In this document: positions 31,407-38,863 of the stretch, in pieces
Numbering within the stretch: the first letter of the stretch is position 1
How the letters are laid out: each line of letters opens with the position of its first letter
Assembly: GCA_030605345.1 (NCBI GenBank)
Contig: JAUWIN010000013.1
Location: forward strand, 1 to 38,863
DNA: 38,863 nucleotides
Source of the DNA: Candidatus Brocadiia bacterium
GTDB taxonomy: Bacteria; Planctomycetota; PUPC01
Reading direction: 5' to 3'
The notes under the pieces: generated by a model
Told to the model about the DNA's origin: nothing
Databases searched by the model: none
The model's input: the letters and a program-made list of their open reading frames with translations, nothing else
Made by a program: the position numbers and the translations under genes

Positions 31407-34400
31407 TTACCGGCGTGTGCGGTCGTTCGAGCGGTTGTTCCAGCTGTTCCTGCTCCGCGCGTTTCTGCCGGAGCTTGCGCGGTTGCTGTTGGCACGGTCG
31501 GGCTTGGGGGTAAGCCTCACGTTCTCCTCGCCGAGGAGGTCTTCAAGGCGCTGGCACAACGCGTTGGTCACAGCGACCCTCAAGTTCCCACCCGCCTCAA
31601 GGAGAACTGTGCGGCCGTCGTCATCCGGGAGTTCGATGAAGACGTGCGCCTTGCCGCGGCTGGATTGGAGGAGTTTGCGGACTTCCGCAAAGGCGGATTC
31701 GCTGGCTGCCTCCCTTGCAAGCGAGAGGACCAGGCCCTGGGTGAACTTCGGGCGCACTTGGTCAAAGTCAAACGCTTCACGCACTCGAATGCTTGGCTCT
31801 TTCATTCGGTGGCTGACCAACCCCCTGACGAACGCCGGGTGGCCGCTTTGGAGCGACTCGGCGTAGCGCTCGTAATCCTCCTCGTACATCACACATTGGA
31901 TAGTGCCGGCAAGGTCCTCCAGTGCGAACCGCGCCATTTTCTTCCCGGCGGAGCGGCCGCCCTTGATGGCATTGACCCTCAGGCCCTCGACCAACCCGCC
32001 GATGAGGATGGGCGTGCCGTCTTCGGCGTCGGCAGCCGCCCTGGCGTTGAGCGTCGAGAAGGTCCGCAGGAGGCGCTCGTGACTTACAAGCGGATGGCTG
32101 CTGATGTAAAGGCCCACGGGCTCGCGCTCGTTGGCCAGCAGTGTGCTCTCCGGCCACTCAGGGACCTGGGGGAGCGCCTGCTGCACGTTTTTCTCCACCT
32201 CTGGATCAGAAGAACGGGCAAACAGACCCACCTGGCCCCGTTCGCGGTCCTGCTGGACAGTTGCGCCGATCCGAAGGGCCGGCTCGACCACCGCCATGAG
32301 CTGCGCCCGCCGGGCGCCGGTACAGTCGAACGCGCCGCACTTAATCAACGCTTCGACCGCCTGCCGGTTCAGTGCGTGGAGGTCAACCGAATCGCAGAAG
32401 TCATAGAAATTTTTGAACTCACCGTGTTGGTTCCGCCCTGTCACGACCGCCTCGGCCGCCTTCTGACCGACTCCCTTGATTGCGCTGAGGCCATACCGCA
32501 CCCTGCCGTCATCGACGGTGAATTCTGTCCGGCTGTGGTTGACCGAGGGCTGCAGGAGCTCGATGCCCATTTTCCTGGTGTCGTCCGCGTAGCGAACCAC
32601 GCTGTCGGAATCGCTGCTCTCGCACGTCAGTGTCGCCGCCATAAACTCCACAGGGTAGTGCGCCTTCAGGTAGGCCGTCTTATACGCCAGCAGGGCGTAA
32701 GCGGTCGAATGGGCCCGGTTGAAGCCATATCCCCCGAAGAACTCGATGAGTTCGAAGATGCGCTCGGCCAGCGACTTGGACACACCGTTTGCGACGGCTC
32801 CGCTGATGAAGTCCGGCCTGGTCTCCTTGATGTACTTCGTGTTCTTCTTGGTGATAGCCTTCACCAGTGAAAGGGCACGTGACATCGAAAGCCCTGCCAG
32901 TTTGTGAAGTATCATCATTACCTGCTCCTGGGTGGCCATGATTCCATACGATTCACTCAGGCACTCCTCCAGGATAGGGTGGTCATAGGTAATGAGTTCC
33001 GGGTTGTGCTTGCGCTTGATGAACTCCTCGACCATCCCGCCGCCGAGCGGCCCGGGTCGGTAGAGAGCGTTCGCGGAAATCAGGTCCTCAATCTTGTCCG
33101 GTTTCAGCTGGCGCAGCATCGCGCGTATGCCGCTCGCCCCAAACTGAAAGACGCCTTCGGTGTTCCCCTGGCGAAAGAGTTCGAAGGTCTTCTCGTCGTC
33201 CAGTGGCACGCTCTCGAGGTTAACCTCCTCCCCGGTTGTTTCCCTAATCAGGTCAAGGGCCTCCTGCACAATGGTCAGGGTCCGCAGCCCCAGCAGGTCC
33301 ATCTTGAGCAAGCCGATGGAGGCCACATCTTTCATCGGCCATTGGATGGTAACTTCTCCGCCGCCCGGCCGGCAGAGGGGGGCATATTCCGAGAGCGGTC
33401 GGTCTGCGATGACCACCCCTGCAGGGTGGGTGGAACAATGCCGATTCAGGCCTTCGACCTTGCGCGCGATGTCAAACAGGTCCCGCATTTGGGGGTCGTT
33501 GTCGTACATCTCCCGCAGGTCGGGCTCCTGTTCCATCGCCTGGTCGAGCGTGATGTGAAGCGCTGCGGGGACCTTTTTGGCGATTGCGTCGACCTGCGCC
33601 AGTGGTATCGCCATGGCGCGGCCTACGTCGCGTATGGCGGCCTTCGCTCTGAGCGTGCCGAACGTGACAATCTGGGCGACGTTGTCGGCGCCGTACTTCT
33701 GGCGCACGTAGTCGATGACTTCGCCGCGCCGCCGCTCGCACAGGTCGATGTCATAGTCTGGCATCTCCTTGCGCTCTGGGTCGAGGAAGCGCTCGAACAT
33801 CAGGCGATAGCGGAGCGGGTCCACCGCCGAAATACCGACGCAATATCCGACCAGACTCGAACACCCGGAGCCCCTGGTTCCTACCGGGATGTGGCTCTCA
33901 TGGCAGAAGCGGACGAAATCCCACACGATGAGGAAATAGGTGTCGTAGCCCATCCTGTTGATGACGCTTAACTCGTATTCCAGACGCTCGCGCGCCTCAG
34001 GCGGGTTACCGGGATATTTCTCCGCAAAGCCCTCCTCGGACAGGCTGCGCAGGAAGGTGGCGGCGTCGCTGCCGTCGGGTGAGGTAAAGTCCGGAAAGTG
34101 GGGAGTGTCTAAATCGATGCGGGCGTTGCAGCGCTCTGCAATGCGGGCGGCGTTTTCGACAGCAGCCGGGTAATGGGCAAACACCCGCCGCATCTCCTCC
34201 GGCGTACGGAAGTAAAACTGGTCTGTCTGGAACCGCATCCGCTGCGTATCTTCCAGCGTCTTTCCGGTGTTGATGCAAAGCAGCACGTCGTGGGCGCGCG
34301 CATCTTCCGCATTCATATAATGGATGTCGTTTGTGGCCACCGTTCCCACCCGGAGTTCACCTGCGACATCACACAGCGGGTCAAGGATTTGTTTTTGCTG

Positions 34401-34967
34401 CTCCAGCCCGTTGTCCTGGAGTTCTATGAAAAAATTATCCGCCCCCAGAATCTCGACATACTGTCGTCCCACGCTCACCGCGTCGTCGCACGCGCCCGTC
34501 AGGAGGAGATGCGGAATTTCACCCTTCATACACCCCGAAAGCCCGATGAGCCCCTCAGAATGCTGGGCAAGCACTTCCTTGTCGATGCGGGGCCTGTAGT
34601 AAAACCCATCGAGAAACGCCGTAGAGGCGAGCTTCAACAGGTTGTAACAGCCTGTGTCGTTCTCTGCAAGCAGGGTCAGGTGGAATGCTGCCTCACGCAT
34701 CCCCGCCGCCTCCCGCGAGGTGCGCGAGCCTGGGGCCACGTAGGCCTCATACCCAATGATCGGCTTTACGTGCGCCTTTTTCGCCGCCTGAAAGAACTGG
34801 ACCGCGCCGTACATGTTCCCATGGTCCGTCAGCGCCAGGGCTGGCATACCCAGCTCTGCCGCTCGGGATACCAGGTCTTCCAGCCTGCATGCACCGTCCA
34901 ACAGGCTGAAGTGGCTGTGCACGTGAAGGTGGACGAAGTTTTCTGAACGCGGCATCGAAAAATCCAT
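31407..34967 (-). CDS. dnaE: DNA polymerase III alpha subunit
   Basis: A 1186-residue replicative polymerase (DnaE1 type). The PHP domain begins HLHVHSHFSLLDGA (13-26); its metal-binding His residues are largely intact. The palm has MPDYDIDLCERRR (about 402-414) with catalytic Asp406 and Asp408, and LLKMDLLGLRTLTI with the third Asp. The fingers (GIMATQEQVMMILHKLAGLS) and FNRAHSTAYALLAYKTAYLK follow. An OB-fold comes near 1000-1100. The last about 30 residues are an unusual Arg/Asn/Ser-rich tail (SGRNARSRNSWNNRSNDRTR). ATG 34967 has a weak RBS; ATG 34955 is an alternative. Promoter at 34998-35026. Confidence 0.97.
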   Translation of the reverse strand: MDFSMPRSENFVHLHVHSHFSLLDGACRLEDLVSRAAELGMPALALTDHGNMYGAVQFFQAAKKAHVKPIIGYEAYVAPGSRTSREAAGMREAAFHLTLLAENDTGCYNLLKLASTAFLDGFYYRPRIDKEVLAQHSEGLIGLSGCMKGEIPHLLLTGACDDAVSVGRQYVEILGADNFFIELQDNGLEQQKQILDPLCDVAGELRVGTVATNDIHYMNAEDARAHDVLLCINTGKTLEDTQRMRFQTDQFYFRTPEEMRRVFAHYPAAVENAARIAERCNARIDLDTPHFPDFTSPDGSDAATFLRSLSEEGFAEKYPGNPPEARERLEYELSVINRMGYDTYFLIVWDFVRFCHESHIPVGTRGSGCSSLVGYCVGISAVDPLRYRLMFERFLDPERKEMPDYDIDLCERRRGEVIDYVRQKYGADNVAQIVTFGTLRAKAAIRDVGRAMAIPLAQVDAIAKKVPAALHITLDQAMEQEPDLREMYDNDPQMRDLFDIARKVEGLNRHCSTHPAGVVIADRPLSEYAPLCRPGGGEVTIQWPMKDVASIGLLKMDLLGLRTLTIVQEALDLIRETTGEEVNLESVPLDDEKTFELFRQGNTEGVFQFGASGIRAMLRQLKPDKIEDLISANALYRPGPLGGGMVEEFIKRKHNPELITYDHPILEECLSESYGIMATQEQVMMILHKLAGLSMSRALSLVKAITKKNTKYIKETRPDFISGAVANGVSKSLAERIFELIEFFGGYGFNRAHSTAYALLAYKTAYLKAHYPVEFMAATLTCESSDSDSVVRYADDTRKMGIELLQPSVNHSRTEFTVDDGRVRYGLSAIKGVGQKAAEAVVTGRNQHGEFKNFYDFCDSVDLHALNRQAVEALIKCGAFDCTGARRAQLMAVVEPALRIGATVQQDRERGQVGLFARSSDPEVEKNVQQALPQVPEWPESTLLANEREPVGLYISSHPLVSHERLLRTFSTLNARAAADAEDGTPILIGGLVEGLRVNAIKGGRSAGKKMARFALEDLAGTIQCVMYEEDYERYAESLQSGHPAFVRGLVSHRMKEPSIRVREAFDFDQVRPKFTQGLVLSLAREAASESAFAEVRKLLQSSRGKAHVFIELPDDDGRTVLLEAGGNLRVAVTNALCQRLEDLLGEENVRLTPKPDRANSNRASSGRNARSRNSWNNRSNDRTRR

Positions 34968-34997
34968 CGAGCATCAGGAGCGTCAGATGATATGCGG

Positions 34998-35026
34998 ATG
35001 ATAGCCGCAAGCGCCGGACAAGTCAA
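34998..35026 (-). promoter_or_regulatory. Predicted promoter of the dnaE-ndk-dehydrogenase operon
   Basis: On the minus strand, TTGACT (35026-35021), a 17-base spacer and TATCAT (35003-34998) form a good sigma-70 match. It lies about 30 bases before the dnaE start. Confidence 0.65.
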
Positions 35027-35077
35027 ATAAACCGAGCCGCGGGAAGAGCCCTGAAATGACGCGCCACCCGACGCGCC

Positions 35078-37420
35078 TCACTCAAACCTCAGTTCGGCGT
35101 ATGTGCCGGGGGCGCGCGGGTTACCCGGAGAGAAAGAACTTTCCTCCTCCGGCTTGACGCGGCGGTGGCGAACAACGTTAATCAGCCACCTTGTCCTTCG
35201 GTTGGTTGGGCTTCCGACGCGCAAACTGCGGAACGGCAATGCCACTTCGATGGTCCAACTATCCTTGCCCACTGAGGCGGCAGCATCCCAGTCAGCGTTC
35301 CAATGCCGGCTTCGGCGCTGCTCATCGAACTTCACACCGAGCGAATTGACGGAAAAACGGTAGTAGGTAGGGTCTTCTTTCTCCCGGCTCCCGGCCGGAC
35401 ATATATAAATGTCCACCGAATCGTCCACCCAAACGTGACTGTCGCGGCTCTTCTCATTTGCCACAATCTGCTGCGGCTGAGGCTCAACACACTCAACCAA
35501 CAGGTATAGCGCCTCCTGGTCATATACAGCCCTCACCGTGGTATGGTGCGCTGCCGGGTTACCGTCGGCAAGCACAAACTCCCCGGCGGGGCGGATTCCC
35601 TCCCAGACCTTATCCTTGCCGAGACCGTCGATCTCCGGCGGTTGCTTGGTCTGCGCCGCCGACAAACTCCTGAAACCAGGCTGCCCTTCCCCGGGGGGAT
35701 GTTCCGGCTTAGCCTCCTCCGCTTCCTGCTCTGTTCCGCCCACGGCTTCCCTGACCAGAGGTCGGAGTTCGGCCCGGGTTACCGCTACTTCAAGGAGTTT
35801 GCTGTCCAGCTTCCCGGTTTTAAAGGCATCGATAAATTGCGCCTCGTGACCGCTTTCCAGGCTGAGCATCACGTCAAGCTGTGTTCGTGCCGCGTGCCTA
35901 ACCGCCGGCACGGGATCATCGAGTGCCTTCCGCAGCCGCAGCAGCGATTTCTTGCAAGGAATCCGGGCAAGCGACGCAAGCCCGTATTGTCTCACCTCCC
36001 GCCGTGAGTCCCGCGACGCCCGCAGGGCCAGCTCGAGGTGTTCCTGCTTTGCGAACCTCGCAAGCGTCCGGGCGGCATAAACCCTCGGGACGCTTGCCTC
36101 ATCCTTCAGCAGCGGCAGGATGTTAGGCAGCGCCGCCTCGCCCTCCACCCGGATGAGGATGTATGCTGCCAAGGCGCGGACGGACGGACGTGGGGATTCG
36201 AGCAATGGCCGAATCCGGTCCAGTTGCTTCTTGCTGAAGGTGCGGCCGAGCACTACCGCGGCGCACGGCCCGGTGTCGCGGTGGTCCAGCAGCTTGTCCA
36301 GGATAGCCCTCGCCCGGGCTTCATCGCTCCAGTCGAGCTTTTTCACGGCCATGCTGATAAGTCGGCTCTGCTCCTCTCTGGCATGTGGCGCCATCGGGCC
36401 GGGGGCGTGAGGGCCGATGAAGACCGGATTGGTCATCGTGCGGCACGCACCCTTGTGGATCACGGCCACGGCGCGCAGATACCGGGTGGTTCTGCCCAGC
36501 CGCAGGGTGAAGGTTTGTGATGTGCGTTTCGCACCGAGCACGAGAGTTCGGAGAACCGAAATCTCGGCACCAGCGGCACCTGCGTTACCGATTACCTTCA
36601 CTTCGTCAACCTTCTCCCGCGCCTCCACGCCGATTGTAATCGCGACCCGGTCACCCTCTGGTTTGACGACGGAGCCGGGCGGCGCGCCATTGACGGTGAA
36701 GTTCAGCCGGATGTTGTCCCGCTCGGCGACGACGACCCTGCCCGCCCGAATGGCCGCAACGATATCGGCCTCCGCATTGCTCCTGCACAATACGTAAGTG
36801 GCACAAGCGCCGCGCCCGAGCACCGGCCTGGTCCTGTCGGACGACCCGCCGACGATGCACACCCGCCGGCCCGCCGCCAGCAGTTTGTCCCAGGCGCCCC
36901 CAACGGCGCATTCAGGGTTCCACTTCCCCCCGTGGAACGCCTCGAACGCGGTAAACCGAGCCAGCGTGTCCGCATAGCGTTCGAGCTTCCGGCCCGGGCT
37001 GGCAAGTATGGTCGCGCCGCCCAAGGCATTCGTCCAGTCGATAACATCCTGGGCACCGGGCCGCGGCAAGGGGAGGTCGGGCTCGATCCCCAGACAGATG
37101 ACGTCCTCACTGATGGGGACCGGCGCGTGCCATCGCAGGGCGCCGATGGCGTTCACGTCTCCCGTTCTCAATTCTGCCAGTCTGAGCAGAGCACCCGGCT
37201 CGATTAGCGCCCTTCCCCGGACCCCGCTGCACACGACCATCCAACTGAGCCCCCCGGTCGCCGCCTGTCGGGCGCGGTCAGCGGCGGTGAACTTCGCCGT
37301 GGGCCATACCAAAACATCGCAGTCGCCCGCAAACCATTTTAGCGCCCGTGGATTTTCACCCGCCTCTGCGGTGCAAAAAGTCGCCAAACAAAAAATGAGG
37401 CCGAAGTAAATACGCGCCAT
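35078..37420 (-). CDS. Large exported protein: N-terminal PHP-like domain, HEAT repeats, CBM9-like domain
   Basis: A 780-residue protein. MARIYFGLIFCLATFCTAEA is a signal peptide, and no lipobox is evident. The first about 320 residues look like a PHP-type metal-dependent fold (for example WDKLLAAGRRVCIVGGSSDR), with no complete active site identified. HEAT-like helical repeats follow (about 345-530), e.g. RALAAYILIRVEGEAALPNI and PAVRHAARTQLDVM. The last about 195 residues match CBM9-like sugar-binding domains: TVRAVYDQEALYLLVECVEP, SVDIYICP and IEVALPFRSL. I chose ATG 37420 because GGGGGT lies just upstream and the signal peptide then starts at once. It is divergent from the GH28 gene. Function unknown; exported carbohydrate binding is inferred. 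Confidence 0.72.
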   Translation of the reverse strand: MARIYFGLIFCLATFCTAEAGENPRALKWFAGDCDVLVWPTAKFTAADRARQAATGGLSWMVVCSGVRGRALIEPGALLRLAELRTGDVNAIGALRWHAPVPISEDVICLGIEPDLPLPRPGAQDVIDWTNALGGATILASPGRKLERYADTLARFTAFEAFHGGKWNPECAVGGAWDKLLAAGRRVCIVGGSSDRTRPVLGRGACATYVLCRSNAEADIVAAIRAGRVVVAERDNIRLNFTVNGAPPGSVVKPEGDRVAITIGVEAREKVDEVKVIGNAGAAGAEISVLRTLVLGAKRTSQTFTLRLGRTTRYLRAVAVIHKGACRTMTNPVFIGPHAPGPMAPHAREEQSRLISMAVKKLDWSDEARARAILDKLLDHRDTGPCAAVVLGRTFSKKQLDRIRPLLESPRPSVRALAAYILIRVEGEAALPNILPLLKDEASVPRVYAARTLARFAKQEHLELALRASRDSRREVRQYGLASLARIPCKKSLLRLRKALDDPVPAVRHAARTQLDVMLSLESGHEAQFIDAFKTGKLDSKLLEVAVTRAELRPLVREAVGGTEQEAEEAKPEHPPGEGQPGFRSLSAAQTKQPPEIDGLGKDKVWEGIRPAGEFVLADGNPAAHHTTVRAVYDQEALYLLVECVEPQPQQIVANEKSRDSHVWVDDSVDIYICPAGSREKEDPTYYRFSVNSLGVKFDEQRRSRHWNADWDAAASVGKDSWTIEVALPFRSLRVGSPTNRRTRWLINVVRHRRVKPEEESSFSPGNPRAPGTYAELRFE

Positions 37421-37485
37421 CAACACCCCCAACGACTGCACCGACGGTATCCTCTATTACACCTTCAAACAAAACCCACTCGCCG

Positions 37486-37514
37486 ATTTTATCGCTCGCG
37501 CCAGCCCCTTGCAA
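37486..37514 (-). promoter_or_regulatory. Predicted promoter of the HEAT/CBM9-like gene
   Basis: On the minus strand, TTGCAA (37514-37509), a 17-base spacer and TAAAAT (37491-37486) lie 66 bases before the start. It is placed back-to-back with the GH28 promoter. Confidence 0.5.
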
Positions 37515-37549
37515 ACAGGTGCCTGACGTGAAAAGGCTTCACGGAAGGG

Positions 37550-37578
37550 TTGACACAAAGGAACGCACGCGGTAAAAG
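37550..37578 (+). promoter_or_regulatory. Predicted promoter of the GH28 gene
   Basis: A perfect -35 box TTGACA (37550-37555), a 17-base spacer and TAAAAG (37573-37578) lie about 40 bases before the TTG start. The 35-base gap between the two divergent promoters leaves room for a shared operator, but no palindrome was recognised. Confidence 0.5.
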
Positions 37579-37619
37579 TTCCCCAGTCCGCCAGCGGTCA
37601 ACGTGAATAAAGGAAGCCC

Positions 37620-38863
37620 TTGGCACCGCACAACTTCGACATTACAGACTACGGCGCTGTCGCTGACGGCAAGACCAAGAACACCGACGCCATCCGCCGC
37701 GCCGGCGACGCGTGCAGCGCGGCCGACGGCGGGACAGTCGTCGTACCGCCGGGAACCTTCCTCACAGGGGCGATCCGCCTCGCCAGTAACATGACATTCC
37801 ACCTGGAGTCCGGGGCGACGGTTCTTTTCAGCGACGACTTCGATGACTACCCGACCGTGGAGAGCCGCTGGGCGGGCACCGAACTCTTCATGTATTCGCC
37901 CCTTGTTTTCGGCAAAGACCTCGAAAATATCGCCATCACCGGCAACGGCACTTTCGACGGTAACCCGCAGAGGTGGTGGGACTACTTCTATGAGCGGTGC
38001 GGCGCAGGCGTGGTCACGCCCAACACCCATCGCGAGAAGGAATTTGCACGGCTCAACAAAGGTAGATATGAAGACACCGACTGCGGCGGCGCGGGTCTGG
38101 TGGCACAAATCCTCCGCCCGCCGCTGATGGAATTGAACAACTGCCGCAACGTCCGGCTCGACGGCTTCACCAACCAGAACTCGCCATTCTGGAACACCCA
38201 CCTGCTCTATTGCGAGAATGTCACCGTCCACGATGTCACCTTCCGCAACCCGCCGGGCGCGCCGAACGGCGACGGGCTCGACATCGATTCGTGCAACGGA
38301 GTTCGTGTCGCCAACTGCCACTTCGATGTGAACGACGACTGCCTCTGCATGAAATCGGGGATGAACGACGACGGGTATCGCGTCGGCAAGCCGACCGAGA
38401 ACGTGACTATCACCAACTGCACCATGCTGCGCGGGCACGGCGGGGTAGTTGCCGGCTCCGACGGCGCCGGCGGCATCCGGAACGTGACCGTCAACAACTG
38501 CGTCTTCGTGGGCACCGACCGAGGCGTTCGGCTGAAATCCAATCGCGGACGGTACAGCGTGTTCGAAGACCTCCACTTCAGCAACATCATAATGAAGGAC
38601 GTAATGTGCCCGATCGTGATGAACCTTTACTATACCTGCGGCGCGACCGATAAGACCCGCCACATCGTGGCGGACCCCGACCCCAGGCCAGTGGTAGAGT
38701 CCACCCCGCTGATTCGCAACATCCACCTGAGCAACGTGACCGCGCGCGGACGAATGGCATCGGCTGGCGTGTTCATCGGCCTGCCGGAACGACCCATTCA
38801 GAACGTCACGCTCGATAACGTCGTCATCGACTCCGCAGAGCGCGACGAAGCATGTATGCCCGC
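37620..38863 (+). CDS. GH28 polygalacturonase-like protein (3' end missing)
   Basis: An open frame of 414 codons runs off the right edge. It starts at TTG 37620 with AAAGGA five bases upstream; TAA lies just before in frame. FDITDYGAVADGKTKNTDAI is the standard GH28/pectin-lyase-fold opening. The four catalytic motifs of GH28 are present: NGDGLDI (216-222, NTDG type), DD at 239-240 in NDDCLCMKSG, GHGG (272-275), and RGVRLKS (301-307, the RIK motif). It hydrolyses galacturonan or related uronic-acid-containing oligomers. No signal peptide precedes the fold, so it would act in the cytoplasm on imported oligosaccharides, unless the start is further upstream. Confidence 0.9.
   Translation, partial: MAPHNFDITDYGAVADGKTKNTDAIRRAGDACSAADGGTVVVPPGTFLTGAIRLASNMTFHLESGATVLFSDDFDDYPTVESRWAGTELFMYSPLVFGKDLENIAITGNGTFDGNPQRWWDYFYERCGAGVVTPNTHREKEFARLNKGRYEDTDCGGAGLVAQILRPPLMELNNCRNVRLDGFTNQNSPFWNTHLLYCENVTVHDVTFRNPPGAPNGDGLDIDSCNGVRVANCHFDVNDDCLCMKSGMNDDGYRVGKPTENVTITNCTMLRGHGGVVAGSDGAGGIRNVTVNNCVFVGTDRGVRLKSNRGRYSVFEDLHFSNIIMKDVMCPIVMNLYYTCGATDKTRHIVADPDPRPVVESTPLIRNIHLSNVTARGRMASAGVFIGLPERPIQNVTLDNVVIDSAERDEACMP

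Noticed and set aside
31365..32870. 501-residue open frame opposite dnaE
   Set aside because: Antisense of a firmly identified gene; no motif or start support.
37539..38726. 395-residue open frame on the minus strand at the right end
   Set aside because: Opposite the GH28 gene, whose four catalytic motifs are intact on the plus strand.

Overview
The window is one bacterial chromosome segment, GC-rich by eye and gene-dense. A complete bacterial-type gene set (dnaE, ndk, trpS, ssrA, an ECF sigma/anti-sigma pair) sits beside a V/A-type rather than F-type ATPase and a large set of sugar and polysaccharide genes (Gfo/Idh oxidoreductase, FGGY kinases, GH28, a GH43-like propeller, a CBM9-like domain, URO-D-type and MttB-type methyltransferases). 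This mix suggests a saprophytic member of the Planctomycetota/Lentisphaerota (PVC) group or a similar uncultured lineage. That placement is inference; no rRNA is present to settle it.

Layout. (1) 2-5348 (+): V/A-ATPase operon I(partial)-K-F-E-A-B-D, followed by a universal stress protein at 5418. (2) 6027-7573 (+): ECF sigma factor and zinc-finger anti-sigma factor, coupled by an ATGA overlap behind a near-consensus promoter. (3) 7626-8606 (-): trpS. (4) 8607-8999: a gene-free stretch with the remnant of a transposase-like helix-turn-helix and a promoter. (5) 9000-21905 (+): a ten-gene carbohydrate cluster with two sugar-isomerase/FGGY-kinase pairs, a Gfo/Idh oxidoreductase, an amidohydrolase, a class III aminotransferase, an aldose-epimerase-like gene broken by one in-frame TAG, a DhnA-type aldolase and an MttB-family methyltransferase. 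A second promoter before the aminotransferase splits it into two transcription units. (6) 22017-29240 (-): small membrane and repeat proteins, a 55-residue protein, a propeller glycosidase, an Ldh2-type dehydrogenase, a URO-D-type methyltransferase, a zinc-ribbon/pentapeptide-repeat/potassium-channel fusion and a small membrane protein. (7) 29353-29741 (-): ssrA (tmRNA) with inferred tag ADTNLRLAA. (8) 29829-34967 (-): dnaE-ndk-alcohol dehydrogenase behind a good promoter. (9) 35078-37420 (-): a large exported HEAT/CBM9-like protein, divergent from a GH28 polygalacturonase-like gene that runs off the right edge.

How the genes fit together. The carbohydrate cluster has the parts of an isomerase-kinase-aldolase route (aldose to ketose to ketose phosphate to C3 units) plus an oxidation/lactone-hydrolysis branch (Gfo/Idh plus amidohydrolase). 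The MttB-family methyltransferase, coupled by 4-base overlaps to the aldolase and the second isomerase, is unexpected in such a route and raises the idea of a methylated substrate. No transporter, regulator or corrinoid protein is in the window. An approximately 80-nt repeat containing a small hairpin lies just 3' of three consecutive minus-strand genes (ssrA, the small membrane protein, the channel).
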